DNA from: Paraburkholderia bryophila
GTDB taxonomy: Bacteria; Pseudomonadota; Gammaproteobacteria; Burkholderiales; Burkholderiaceae
Reading direction: 5' to 3'
Length of the DNA stretch: 64,000 bases
NCBI RefSeq assembly: GCF_003269035.1
Contig: NZ_QLTK01000020.1
Location: 84,857-148,856, forward strand
A program made the translations under genes and the position numbers. The notes beneath the pieces are model-generated. The model saw nothing but the letters and a program-made list of their open reading frames with translations, ran no database searches and was not told the origin of the DNA. How positions within the stretch are numbered: the stretch's first letter is position 1; every line of letters begins with the position of its first letter. Positions 9,701 through 18,598 of this stretch are shown here, in pieces.

Positions 9701-12700
9701 TCCGTTAGCGACGGCACGAAGAACAGCCTCGCCGTCACCAACATGGTGACCGTCACCGCCGTGCCGGTCGTTACGACCGACAGCGGCTCGGCCGCTTTCG
9801 TCGCGGCCGACAACGGCCCGTCCACGCCGGTCACGATCGATGCGGGTTTGACCGTGTCCGACGCCGGCAGCTCGACGTTGCAGAGCGCGACCGTCTCGAT
9901 CACCGGCAATTACCATAGCGACCAGGACGTGCTGAGTTTCGTCAACAACGGCACGATGGGCGACATCACGGCCTCGTACAACGCCTCGACCGGCGTGATG
10001 ACGCTGACCTCGGCAAGCGGCACGGCGACGCTCGCGCAGTGGCAGTCGGCCTTGCAGGCGATCACGTACACCGACACGGCGGTCACGCCGAACACGGCGA
10101 CCCGCACGATCAGCTTCACCGTCAACGACGGCGCGCAGAGCAGCGCGATCGCGACGCGCAGCGTGACCGTCACGGATACCGACCAGACGCCGATCCTGAC
10201 CACGACGGGCGGCTCGACCGCCTTCACCGCGGGCGACAACACGACGTCGACGCCGGTCGCGATCGACGGCGGCATCACGGTATCGGACCTCGACAACACG
10301 ACGCTCGCTTCCGCCACCGTGTCGATCACCGGCAATCTGCACAGCGGCGAGGACGTGCTGGGGTTCAACAACATCAACCCGGCCCTGTTCGGCAACATCA
10401 GCGCGTCGTACAACGCGCTTACCGGCGTGCTGACCATGAGTTCGGCCGGCGGGACCGCGACCGTCGCGCAGTGGCAGAACGCGCTGGACGCCGTGACCTA
10501 CACGAACAGCGCGATCACGCCGAACACCGCGAGCCGCACCGTCAGCTTCTCGGTGAACGACGGCACCCAGGACAGCGCGACGGTCACCAAGGTCGTGACC
10601 GTCGCCGACGTCGACCAGACGCCGGTCGTGACGACCAGCGGCGGCAGCGCGTCGTTCACGGCAGGCGACAATGCGCCTGCCGCGCCGGTGGCGGTGGACA
10701 GCGGCATCACCGTATCGGACCGCGACAACACCACGCTGGCGTCGGCCACCGTGTCGATCGGCACGGGTTTTCACGCGGGCGAAGACGTCCTGTCATTCAT
10801 CAACAACGGTGTGACGATGGGCAACATCGGCGCCAGCTACAACGCCGCGACCGGCGTGTTGACGCTGACTTCGACCGGCGCCTCGGCGACGCTCGCGCAA
10901 TGGCAGGCGGCGCTGCGCTCGGTCACCTACACCGACACGGCGGTGACGCCGGACACGGCCACCCGCACGATCGGCTTCGCGATCAACGACGGCACGAAGA
11001 CCAGCACGCTGGCCTCGCGCAACGTCACCGTCGCCGATATCGATCAGACGCCGATTCTGACCACCAGCGGTGGATCGTCGGCGTTCGTCGCGGGCGACAA
11101 TACTGCCTCGACGCCGGTGACGGTGGATGCCGGCGTCACGCTGTCCGATCTCGACAACAGCACGCTGGCGAGCGGAACCGTTGCGATCACCGGCAACTTC
11201 CACGCGGGCGAGGACGTGCTGTCGTTCACCAACGACGGCGCGACGATGGGCAACATCACGGCCACGTACGACGCCGCAACCGGCGTGCTGACGCTGAGTT
11301 CGACCGGCGCCTCGGCGACACTCGCACAATGGCAGGCGGCGCTGCGCTCGGTCACCTACACCGACACGGCGATCACGCCGAACAACGCGAACCGGACGCT
11401 GTCGTTCTTCATCAGCGACGGCACCAAAACCAGCGCGACCAGCACGAAAACCGTCACCGTGACCGATACGGACCAGACGCCGCTGGCCTCGGCGAGCGGC
11501 ACCACGATCGACTACGTGGCGGGCACCGGCGCGCAAGCCGTGTTCAGCGGCGTGGCCATCAGCGATCTCGACAACACCACGCTCGCGTCGGGCGTGGTTT
11601 CGATCACGTCGGGATTCCGGTCTGGCGACATGCTTTCGTACGTGAACACCAGTTCGCCGCAGTTCGGCAACATCACGGGGTCGTATAACGCCGCGACGGG
11701 CGTGTTGACGCTGACGTCCTCGGGCGCGACGGCGACCGACGCGCAATGGCAGAACGCGTTCGCCGCGGTGACGTTCGCGAATAGCCCGACGTCGCCGCTC
11801 GGCAATCGCACGGTGTCGTTCACGGTCAACGACGGCGTGAAGAACAGCGCGGCGGTGTCCAATACCGTCGACGTCCTCAGTTCGTCGCCGAATGTGACGC
11901 TGACCGGGGGCAGCACGGCATTCACGGCGGGCGACAACGTGGTGTCGACGCCGGTCGTGGTGGACGGCGGCCTTGCCGTCACGGACCCCGAAGCCGGTAC
12001 GCTGGCCTCGGCGACCGTGTCGATCGGCGCGGGGTTTCACGTGGGCGAAGACGTGCTGTCGTTCACGAACGACGGTGTGACGATGGGCAACATCGTCGCC
12101 TCGTACGACGCCTCGACCGGCGTGCTGACGCTGACTTCGACCGGTCAGACGGCGACGCTCGCGCAATGGCAGGCGGCGCTGCGCGCGGTGTCTTACACCG
12201 ATACGGCGGTCACGCCCGACACGACGTCACGCACAGTCAGCTTCCAGATCGACGACGGTATCCAGTCCAGCACGGTGGCCAGCAAAACCGTCACCGTGGC
12301 GGATGTCGACCAGACGCCGGTCCTGAGCACATCGAGCGGCAGCACGGCGTTCACGGCGGGCGATAACAGGATCTCGACGCCGGTTACGGTGGACGGTGGC
12401 GTGACCGTGTCGGACCTCGACAATCCGACGCTGGCGTCGGCGACGGTGTCGGTGACAGGCGGCTTCCACGTTGGCGAAGACGTGCTGTCGTTCGTGAACG
12501 GTAACGCGGCGAGCTTCGGCAACATCAGCGGTTCGTATAACGCGACGACTGGTGTGTTGACGCTGACGTCCTCGGGCGCCACCGCCACGCTCGCGCAGTG
12601 GCAGGCCGCGCTGCAATCGGTGACCTACACCGACACGGCGGTAACGCCGGACACCACCACGCGCACGATCAGCTTTACCGTCAACGACGGCACGAAAGAC

Positions 12701-14548
12701 AGCGCCGTGGGCTCGAAACAGGTCACCGTGGCGGACGTCGACCAGACACCGGTCCTGACCACATCGAGCGGCAGCACGTCGTTCGTCTCGGGCGACAACG
12801 CGGTCTCGACGCCGGTCGTGGTGGACGGGGGCCTGACGGTATCGGATCTCGACAACGGCACGCTCGCCTCGGCGACGGTGTCCGTCACCGGCGGCTTCCA
12901 TGCCGGCCAGGACGTGCTGTCATTCAGGAATGACGGTGCGACGATGGGCAACATCACCGTCACCAGCTACGACGCGACGACCGGTGTGTTGACACTAAGC
13001 TCGTCCGGCGCGACCGCGACGCTCGCCCAATGGCAGGCCGCGCTACGCTCCGTGACCTATACCGACACGGCCGCCGTGCCCGATGCCGCTACGCGCACGA
13101 TCAGCTTCACCGTCAACGACAGCGCGAAGGACAGCGCCGCCGGCACGAAGGCGATCACGATTACCGCAACGGATCAGACGCCGGTGGTTTCGATCGGCAA
13201 CGATGGCTCGCCGACCTTCGCGAGCGGACCGAACGCGAACCCGGTCACGATCGCGCCGCAGATCAACGTGACGGACGCCGACAGCGGCGCCACGCTCGCC
13301 TCGGCGGCCATCTCGATCACCGGCGGCTTCCAGTCGGATCGCGACGTGCTCGCGTTCCACCCGAGCGGGGCGACCGGCAGCATCACCGCGACCTACGATG
13401 CGGCGACCGGCGTGCTGACGCTGAACGCGGCCGGCCCGGGCACGACGCTCGCGCAATGGCAAGCCGCGCTCGCCAGCGTCACGTATGCGGACCGCGCAAG
13501 CGAAACCAGCGCGAGCAGCCGCACGATCAGCTTCTCGGTCAACGACGGCCACAAGACCAGCGAGGCTTCCACGCGCACGGTGAAGATCGCCGCCGCGCCG
13601 CAGGTGGTGTCGTCGCCACCGCCCACGACGCAGTCGGGCCAACCGGCGCCGGCCACGCCGACCACGCTGCCGCCCAAGGGCAACGGCGTGAGCGCGGCAG
13701 GTCCGTCGAGCGCGCCCCCTTCGACCCCAAGCGCATTTGACGCACCGGCGCCCGACACGGTCATCACGTTCCCGCGCAACCTGACCGACAGCATCTCGAA
13801 CCCGCTGATCGTGCTCGATGCGTTCGCCGAACCGCCTGAGGTCGGCTCGATCCCGGCCACCCACACGGCCACCTTCACCGCCGACGAAATCGGCACGAGC
13901 AGCTACGCGAACAGCGGCAGCGTCGGCGGATCGAACCGTCACGGTTCGCTGAGCGACACCTCGGTCGGTCCGATCGAAACGGCGCCCGTGCCGACCAGCG
14001 CGCCGCTCTCGCTCGATCTGCCCTCGCTCGCCATGCATCTGAACGTCGCGCCGGATCAAGCGTTCGTCGTCTCGCTGCCGGTCATGCTCGGTTCGAGCGA
14101 GGGCTTGCCGGTCGGCGCCGACGCGCATGTGGAACTGCGCCTCGCCGACGGCCGTCCGTTGCCGGCCTGGCTGCACTACGACCCGGTGCGCGGCACGCTG
14201 AGCGGCAAGGTGCCCGCGAATCAGCGCAGTGTGCAGATCGCGATCATCGCGCACGACGCGCAAGGTCATCAGACGCGCCGCGACGTGGCGATCGAATTCG
14301 GCGGTGCGAGCCGCTCCACGCATTCCGGCCAGGGGGGACACGACGCACCGCACGGTGCGGCCCGTGCGCCCGCTGCCACGCCGAATGCCACGCCGGCCAC
14401 CCCCCCGCATGCGGCGCTGCCGTTCAGTAGCCCGCCGCTTGCCAAACCCTCGCTCGCCGAACAGTTCGTGCGCGCGCATGCGACGCTGCACGTGGCCCGT
14501 CCGGCCACCGCCGCCGCACCCGAGACCGCCGCGCGAGGTAACGCATGA
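6794..14548 (+). CDS. Giant DUF4347 repeat protein, adhesin-like (2584 aa)
   Basis: Probable exported surface protein. The ATG at 6794 (MKIVKQLLKR) is preferred over 6713 because GGAG lies eight bases upstream. Residues 31-42 carry MALEPRVVYDAS, a LEPR-type N-terminal motif found on large repeat proteins. Residues about 108-275 form a DUF4347 domain with LISHG (His165) and IYGCDVA (Cys208), a likely His-Cys pair as in clan CD-like peptidases. After a spacer come 13 tandem repeats of about 140 residues (nt 8107-13590), then a Pro/Ser/Thr-rich linker and a C-terminal Ig/cadherin-like fold (RPLPAWLHYDPVRGTLSG, a He_PIG-type motif). No classical signal peptide is evident. The stop overlaps the start of the TolC-like gene by 4 nt, so export by the downstream genes is the natural inference. 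Confidence 0.88.
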   Translation: MKIVKQLLKRLSDTGDTTGARAPVAPAPLIMALEPRVVYDASVAAVASHPHGAEADSHASATSSLSATPKPVAEHDVKPDHAAKSDANKDSTAPKATESGAASGGGASHQVVFIDPSVANYQALIAGLPAGTQYVVLNANTDGFAQIAAYLQTHKGVESIHLISHGADGEIQAGSTWLNAGDLSAYSAELAQIGAEMRPGGDFLIYGCDVAQNADGKALVQNVAALTHLNVAASTDPTGLAALGGNWTLEYTVGDVHTPVIESAAAQAQYNALLGVTTENYDNHVSPAFSTTGTSFTIDGVTYTTDQAVETDVYTQTTDPFGPPPLSTSSTDGVLMVNFNGTQMSSLTITLASGQHFALQSFDIDAFTDGSIYIIPNGDTSKEVLLVSGGLYSATKNLASNPDFQNLTSVTIKDVGDDGFLTPTLNNFTYTVLGTSATTSVGSAAFTAGDNVASTPVAVDNGITLSDPQSATAQTATVSITGNLHVGEDVLSFNNTNTSLYGNITATYNAGTGVLSMSSSGGTATIAQWQSALQAVTYTDTAITPNTATRTVTFNVNDGVSAGVSASRTVTVADTDQTPTLTSTSSGATYLAGSASTSVFSGVTIGDRDNTTMASATVSISGNFQSGDVLSFTNDGSTMGNITGIYNAGTGTMSLTSSGGTATLAQWDNAIDAIRFSDASNAPTGARTVSFTVNDGSKNSAALSNTVTVTSGPTITLDSGSAAFVAGDNTASTPVAVDSGLTVSDGSSPTLQSVTVSITGNFHSGEDMLGYVNNPATMGNISGSYNTGTGILTLTSAGGTASLLQWQSALRSITYSDTAVTPSPATRTISYVANDGSNTSAAVSRTVTVTDTDQTPTLSTSSSGVSYVAGTAATPVFSGVSIADRDNTTMSQATVSIGSGFVTGQDALSFVNDGSTMGNITASYNTTTGVMMLSSAGSTATLAQWDNALNAVRFSDAVSGSPGARTISLSVSDGTKNSLAVTNMVTVTAVPVVTTDSGSAAFVAADNGPSTPVTIDAGLTVSDAGSSTLQSATVSITGNYHSDQDVLSFVNNGTMGDITASYNASTGVMTLTSASGTATLAQWQSALQAITYTDTAVTPNTATRTISFTVNDGAQSSAIATRSVTVTDTDQTPILTTTGGSTAFTAGDNTTSTPVAIDGGITVSDLDNTTLASATVSITGNLHSGEDVLGFNNINPALFGNISASYNALTGVLTMSSAGGTATVAQWQNALDAVTYTNSAITPNTASRTVSFSVNDGTQDSATVTKVVTVADVDQTPVVTTSGGSASFTAGDNAPAAPVAVDSGITVSDRDNTTLASATVSIGTGFHAGEDVLSFINNGVTMGNIGASYNAATGVLTLTSTGASATLAQWQAALRSVTYTDTAVTPDTATRTIGFAINDGTKTSTLASRNVTVADIDQTPILTTSGGSSAFVAGDNTASTPVTVDAGVTLSDLDNSTLASGTVAITGNFHAGEDVLSFTNDGATMGNITATYDAATGVLTLSSTGASATLAQWQAALRSVTYTDTAITPNNANRTLSFFISDGTKTSATSTKTVTVTDTDQTPLASASGTTIDYVAGTGAQAVFSGVAISDLDNTTLASGVVSITSGFRSGDMLSYVNTSSPQFGNITGSYNAATGVLTLTSSGATATDAQWQNAFAAVTFANSPTSPLGNRTVSFTVNDGVKNSAAVSNTVDVLSSSPNVTLTGGSTAFTAGDNVVSTPVVVDGGLAVTDPEAGTLASATVSIGAGFHVGEDVLSFTNDGVTMGNIVASYDASTGVLTLTSTGQTATLAQWQAALRAVSYTDTAVTPDTTSRTVSFQIDDGIQSSTVASKTVTVADVDQTPVLSTSSGSTAFTAGDNRISTPVTVDGGVTVSDLDNPTLASATVSVTGGFHVGEDVLSFVNGNAASFGNISGSYNATTGVLTLTSSGATATLAQWQAALQSVTYTDTAVTPDTTTRTISFTVNDGTKDSAVGSKQVTVADVDQTPVLTTSSGSTSFVSGDNAVSTPVVVDGGLTVSDLDNGTLASATVSVTGGFHAGQDVLSFRNDGATMGNITVTSYDATTGVLTLSSSGATATLAQWQAALRSVTYTDTAAVPDAATRTISFTVNDSAKDSAAGTKAITITATDQTPVVSIGNDGSPTFASGPNANPVTIAPQINVTDADSGATLASAAISITGGFQSDRDVLAFHPSGATGSITATYDAATGVLTLNAAGPGTTLAQWQAALASVTYADRASETSASSRTISFSVNDGHKTSEASTRTVKIAAAPQVVSSPPPTTQSGQPAPATPTTLPPKGNGVSAAGPSSAPPSTPSAFDAPAPDTVITFPRNLTDSISNPLIVLDAFAEPPEVGSIPATHTATFTADEIGTSSYANSGSVGGSNRHGSLSDTSVGPIETAPVPTSAPLSLDLPSLAMHLNVAPDQAFVVSLPVMLGSSEGLPVGADAHVELRLADGRPLPAWLHYDPVRGTLSGKVPANQRSVQIAIIAHDAQGHQTRRDVAIEFGGASRSTHSGQGGHDAPHGAARAPAATPNATPATPPHAALPFSSPPLAKPSLAEQFVRAHATLHVARPATAAAPETAARGNA
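8107..13590 (+). repeat. Thirteen tandem ~140-residue repeats within the giant protein
   Basis: Units of roughly 405-432 nt begin near 8107, 8531, 8935, 9358, 9763, 10193, 10624, 11055, 11482, 11890, 12319, 12751 and 13183. Most share AGDN..STPV, ATVSITG, GNI.ASYN..TGVLTL, ATLAQWQ.AL and TRTISFTVNDG, and end with a DQTP linker. Units 2, 4 and 9 are a second subtype with YVAG..A..VFSGV near the start, the DTAVTPNTA segment replaced, and no DQTP at the end. Units 7 and 8 share long nearly identical DNA, so recombination between units is likely. Confidence 0.9.
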
Positions 14549-16299
14549 GCGTCCGCCGTTTTCCGAATCCCATCATCTTTAGAAAGAGAGCCGCCGAATT
14601 GAACTCCTCGTCCGTAGCGGTGCGCGCACCGCGTCCCGCCTTGCTGGTGCTGTCGCTCGCCGTGATCTGGCTGTCGGGCTGCGCGGTCAAACCCTCGCCG
14701 TTTACCGATGCCGAACGCACCCAGACCGCGCAAGCCGACCGCACGTCGATGTTCGCGCAGCAACAGGCCGTGAGCGGCCCGATCACGCTCGACGAAGCCA
14801 TGGCGCGCGCGATCCGCTACAACCTGGATCATCGGCTGAAGATGATGGAAGAGGCGCTCGCGCAGAAGCAGCTCGATCTGTCGAATTTCGATCTGCTGCC
14901 CAAGCTCACCGCGCAGGCCGGTTATACGACGCGCAATCACGAGCTCGCGTCGTCCTCGACGAACGTGTTCACCAACGAGCAATCGCTCGCGCCGTCTTAT
15001 TCGACCGATAAGAACGACCGCACTGCGGACCTGTCGTTCTCGTGGAATCTGCTGGACTTCGGCGTCAGCTACTACGAGGCGAAAGAGCAGGCCGACCACG
15101 TGCTGGTGCTCGAACAGCGCCGCCGCAAGGTCGTGCAGCTGATGATGCAGCAGGTGCGCGAAGCGTACTGGCAAGCCACCGGCGCGCAACGTCTGCGCGA
15201 TCGCATCGGACCGTTGCTCGATCAGGCGCGTTCCGCGCTGAACGATTCGCGTCAGGCGCAGCGTGAAAACCTGCGTGCGCCGCTCGATACGCTGAACTAT
15301 CAGCACGCGCTGCTCGATCTGATGCGTCAGCTGGAAGAGATCCGCGACCAGCTCGAGGAGGCGAAGCCGCGTCTGGCCGCGCTGATGAATCTCGAACCGG
15401 GCAAGGACTACACGCTCGCGCCGCCGGAAGGCTTCGCGGTGCCGACCTTCGACATGCCGATGGACCGCATGGAAGAGACCGCGCTGGAGCGCCGCCCGGA
15501 ACTGGTCGAGGCGAGCTACAACGAACGGATCAGCGTCAACGAAACCCATAAGGCGATGGCGAAGATGCTGCCCGGCATCGAATTCAGCCTCGGCACGCAT
15601 TACGACAGCAACAGCTTCCTCGTCTATAACGCGTGGCGCGCGGCGGGCATCAGCGTGAGCTGGAATTTGCTGAACCTGATCAACGTGAAGAACATCAAGG
15701 GCATGGCCGACGCGCAGCTCGAAGTGGCGAAGACGCAGCGTCTCGCGCTGAGCATGGCGGTGCTCACGCAGGTGCACGTGGCCACCAGCGAGCTGAGCGC
15801 GAAACGCCGTCAGTTCGACCTGCTCAAGCAGATGAACGACGTCGACCAGCAGATTCTCGAACACACGCATAACGCGACGCAGGCGAACGCGCAGGGCAAG
15901 CTCGAGGAAATCCGCGCGGCGACCGGCGCGATGATGTCCGAGCTGCGTCTCTATCAGAGCTACGGCGAACTCGAAAATGCGTACGGGCAACTGCTCGCCA
16001 CGCTCGGGCTCGATCCGGTGCCGGACACGGTCAAGGGTCACGATCTGGCTTCGTTGCAGCAGTCGATCAATCAGGAGCAGCAGCGCTGGGTCGCGCTCGG
16101 CCACGGCATCACGACCGGCGCCGCGCCGGTGGGGGCGGCGGGCGGGGTGGCCGTCGATCCGGCCAGCGCGCCCGTCAAGGCGCCGGCCGCCAGCACGCCG
16201 GCCGCCGCGCAACCTGGCGCGCCGGTCGCTGTGCAAACCAGCGCGCAGGCCACGGTCCAGGCAGCCGGTCCCGCAACAGGTGGAGTCAAGACGCAATGA
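14545..16299 (+). CDS. TolC-like outer-membrane efflux lipoprotein
   Basis: A 584-residue outer-membrane factor. A hydrophobic stretch ends in the lipobox LSGC (Cys46), so it is probably a lipoprotein; a second start at TTG 14599 would shorten the leader. Two long coiled-coil-rich halves with repeated DEAMARAIRYN-type and LLDFGVSYYEAKEQA segments match the TolC/OEP family. The C-terminal tail (about residue 505 on) is rich in Ala, Pro and Val. It overlaps the giant gene by 4 nt and the next adaptor gene by 4 nt, implying coupled translation and a shared export role. Confidence 0.87.
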   Translation: MSVRRFPNPIIFRKRAAELNSSSVAVRAPRPALLVLSLAVIWLSGCAVKPSPFTDAERTQTAQADRTSMFAQQQAVSGPITLDEAMARAIRYNLDHRLKMMEEALAQKQLDLSNFDLLPKLTAQAGYTTRNHELASSSTNVFTNEQSLAPSYSTDKNDRTADLSFSWNLLDFGVSYYEAKEQADHVLVLEQRRRKVVQLMMQQVREAYWQATGAQRLRDRIGPLLDQARSALNDSRQAQRENLRAPLDTLNYQHALLDLMRQLEEIRDQLEEAKPRLAALMNLEPGKDYTLAPPEGFAVPTFDMPMDRMEETALERRPELVEASYNERISVNETHKAMAKMLPGIEFSLGTHYDSNSFLVYNAWRAAGISVSWNLLNLINVKNIKGMADAQLEVAKTQRLALSMAVLTQVHVATSELSAKRRQFDLLKQMNDVDQQILEHTHNATQANAQGKLEEIRAATGAMMSELRLYQSYGELENAYGQLLATLGLDPVPDTVKGHDLASLQQSINQEQQRWVALGHGITTGAAPVGAAGGVAVDPASAPVKAPAASTPAAAQPGAPVAVQTSAQATVQAAGPATGGVKTQ

Positions 16300-17147
16300 A
16301 GTTTTCGCAGTGTGCGGCGTGGTGCGCAGTCGCAGTAATGTTGTCCGCACAACCGGTCTGGAGCGCGCAGCCTGGCGCCCAGCCGGACGTAAAACCCGTC
16401 GCGAAGGCCGCCGTCAAACCGGTTTCCGTGCAGGCCCCGGCGCTTGCGCCGCAAGCGGCGTCGGCGCAAAGCGATGCGTCCGGCGACGCGGGCAAGATCC
16501 GCATCCAGTTGGTGTCGCGCGATCAGGTGGATCTGTCGAGCGAAATCGCCGCCAAGATCGCGACGCTGCCGTTGCGTGACGGCGACGCGTTCCGCACCGG
16601 TCAGACGCTGGTGTCGCTCGACTGCTCGCTGTACACGGCGCAATTGCGCAAGGCCCAGGCCGAAGCCGGCGCCGCCAGCGATCTGCTGAACGTGGATCAG
16701 CGGCTCGCACAACTGCATTCGGTCGGCGAACTCGAAGTGCAGCAGGCGGCCGCCAAGCTGAAGGCGAGCAACGCCGAGGTCGCGTACATGCAGGCGACCG
16801 TGCGCAAATGCGTGATCACCGCGCCGTTCGACGGCCGCGTCTCGAAGCGTTCGGCCGCGCCGCAGCAGTTCGCGGAACCGGGCAAACCGCTGCTGACGAT
16901 CGTCGACACCAGCCGCCTCGAACTCAAAATGATCGTGCCGTCGAAGTGGCTGGTCTGGCTGAAGCCCGGCCATGCGCTCAGCGTGCAGGTCGACGAGGTC
17001 GGCAAGACCTATCCGGCGCAGGTCGCCCGCATCGGCGCGCGCGTCGATCCCGTAACGCAGACCGTCGACGTGACGGCGGCCCTGACCGGCAGCGTGCCCG
17101 AATTGCTGCCGGGCATGAGCGGCTGGGCCACCTTCGCCAGCCGATGA
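16296..17147 (+). CDS. Periplasmic adaptor protein, HlyD/RND type
   Basis: A 283-residue membrane-fusion protein with an N-terminal signal peptide (MKFSQCAAWCAVAVML..., cleavage near SAQPVWSA). The barrel-sandwich hybrid is split: FRTGQTLVSLDCSLYTAQL before the helical hairpin and ITAPFDGRVSKRSAAPQQF after it, followed by a beta-barrel ending LLPGMSGWATF. It is shorter than typical RND adaptors. Four-nt overlaps with both neighbours place it in the same operon, where it should bridge the inner membrane to the TolC-like protein. Confidence 0.87.
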   Translation: MKFSQCAAWCAVAVMLSAQPVWSAQPGAQPDVKPVAKAAVKPVSVQAPALAPQAASAQSDASGDAGKIRIQLVSRDQVDLSSEIAAKIATLPLRDGDAFRTGQTLVSLDCSLYTAQLRKAQAEAGAASDLLNVDQRLAQLHSVGELEVQQAAAKLKASNAEVAYMQATVRKCVITAPFDGRVSKRSAAPQQFAEPGKPLLTIVDTSRLELKMIVPSKWLVWLKPGHALSVQVDEVGKTYPAQVARIGARVDPVTQTVDVTAALTGSVPELLPGMSGWATFASR

Positions 17148-18592
17148 CCGCCATGCATCCGGCGCCCGGTGGGCCGTCGCCCGGGAATCACGCGAACAAC
17201 GTGCGCATCGACCCGCAGCAGCTGGCGATGCTGTGGCAACTCGCGGCTCGCGCGCGCGACGCGCAGACCGAAGCGACGCTCGGCTTCACCGTGGTCAACG
17301 AAACGCTGTCGTTGCTGCCGTACCGGCAGGCCGCCTGGTGGCGCGGCACTGCGCCCGGCACGGTGGCGGCGGTGTCCGGCTTGCCGGAAAGCGATCCGAA
17401 TGCGCCTTACGTGCAGTGGCTTGGCGCGCTGTGCCGGGTGCTGGCGCGTGCGCCTGAAAGCGCTGCGCCGCACGCGGGCGATGCAACCGTGGCGCCGCCC
17501 ATCGAGCGCGCGCGCGCCTTCACCGCGGCCGATCTCGCCGTGGACCCTGCGGCCGCGCATGTCGTGCAGGACTGGCAGGCGTGGTGGCCCGAGCATGGTC
17601 TGTGGCTGCCGCTGGCCGATCGCAGCGGGCGTGCGCTCGGCGGCGTGGTATTCGCACGCGACGCCGCGTGGACCGCGGTGGATTGCGCCTTGCTCGGCGA
17701 ACTCGCGCAGGTCTGGGCGCATGCCTTCGCGGCGTTCGGCCCACGGCCTTCGTGGTTCGAACGGGCGCGCGTGATTCTGAAGCCTGGGAGGCAGCAGCGT
17801 CGCGTACTGATTGCATTGGTGGTTGCGTGCCTGATTCCCGTGCGGCTGACGGTGCTCGCACCGGCCGAAGTCACACCGAAAGATCCGTTCGTGGTGCGCG
17901 CGCCGCTCGACGGCGTGATCGACCGTTTGTACGTGCAACCGAACCAGCCGGTCGCGGCCGGCACGCCGCTGCTCGGGCTCGACGCCACGACGTTGCAATC
18001 GCGCTATGCGCTGGCGCGCAAGGACTTCGATACCGCGCAGGAAGAGTACCGGCAGACCGCGCAACTCGCCGTCACCGACGACCGCAACCGTCTCGACATG
18101 GCCGAGCGCAAGGGCAAGCTCGACCAGAGCGCCGTGCAACTCGACTTCACCGCGCAGCAACTCGCGCGCGTGCGGGTCAGCGCCGCGCGTCCGGGCGTGG
18201 CAGTGTTCGCCGATCCGAACGAATGGACCGGCAAGGCGGTCGCCGTCGGCGAAAAGATCCTGTTGCTGGCCGATCCGGCGCATGTCGAACTGAGTGCTTA
18301 TCTGCCGGTCGCCGACAACGTCGACGTGAAAGCCGGCGCGACGATCACGCTGTATCCGAAGAGCTCGCCGCTCGCCACTTACGAAGCGCGGATCGACTCG
18401 GTCGCGTATCGTGCCGAGCCGACGCCCGACGGCGTGCTCGCGTACCGCATCCGCGCCACCTTTAGCGACGCCACGGCGCGTCCGCCGCTCGGCGCGATGG
18501 GCACCGCGCGGATTCATGGCAACTGGGTGCCGTTGTTCTACTACGTGCTGCGGCGCCCGTTGACGCTCGCGCGTCAGTGGCTGGGTTGGTAA
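17144..18592 (+). CDS. GAF-like/HlyD fusion membrane adaptor
   Basis: A 482-residue inner-membrane adaptor. The true start is ATG 17144, overlapping the previous stop by 4 nt; a longer frame upstream is a shadow. Residues about 10-205 resemble a GAF domain (WLPLADRSGRALGGVVFARD), residues about 219-237 form a single membrane helix, and the rest is an HlyD barrel-sandwich protein (VVRAPLDGVIDRLYVQPNQPV, then LPVADNVDVKAGATITLYP). A GAF-like domain on the cytoplasmic side is unusual for an adaptor and might sense a signal or dock a partner. It ends 6 nt before the M50 gene. Confidence 0.83.
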   Translation: MTAMHPAPGGPSPGNHANNVRIDPQQLAMLWQLAARARDAQTEATLGFTVVNETLSLLPYRQAAWWRGTAPGTVAAVSGLPESDPNAPYVQWLGALCRVLARAPESAAPHAGDATVAPPIERARAFTAADLAVDPAAAHVVQDWQAWWPEHGLWLPLADRSGRALGGVVFARDAAWTAVDCALLGELAQVWAHAFAAFGPRPSWFERARVILKPGRQQRRVLIALVVACLIPVRLTVLAPAEVTPKDPFVVRAPLDGVIDRLYVQPNQPVAAGTPLLGLDATTLQSRYALARKDFDTAQEEYRQTAQLAVTDDRNRLDMAERKGKLDQSAVQLDFTAQQLARVRVSAARPGVAVFADPNEWTGKAVAVGEKILLLADPAHVELSAYLPVADNVDVKAGATITLYPKSSPLATYEARIDSVAYRAEPTPDGVLAYRIRATFSDATARPPLGAMGTARIHGNWVPLFYYVLRRPLTLARQWLGW

Positions 18593-18598
18593 CGCGAT

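Noticed and set aside
7868..10774. 968-residue minus-strand ORF opposite the giant repeat gene
   Set aside because: Its apparent repeats mirror those of the plus-strand protein, and its Arg/Gly-rich composition is that of a shadow frame.
8107..13590. CRISPR array or non-coding satellite
   Set aside because: The repeats are about 420 nt, in frame and protein-coding throughout.
14269..16350. 693-residue minus-strand ORF opposite the TolC-like gene
   Set aside because: Shadow frame; the plus strand encodes a recognisable outer-membrane factor with 4-nt coupling to its neighbours.
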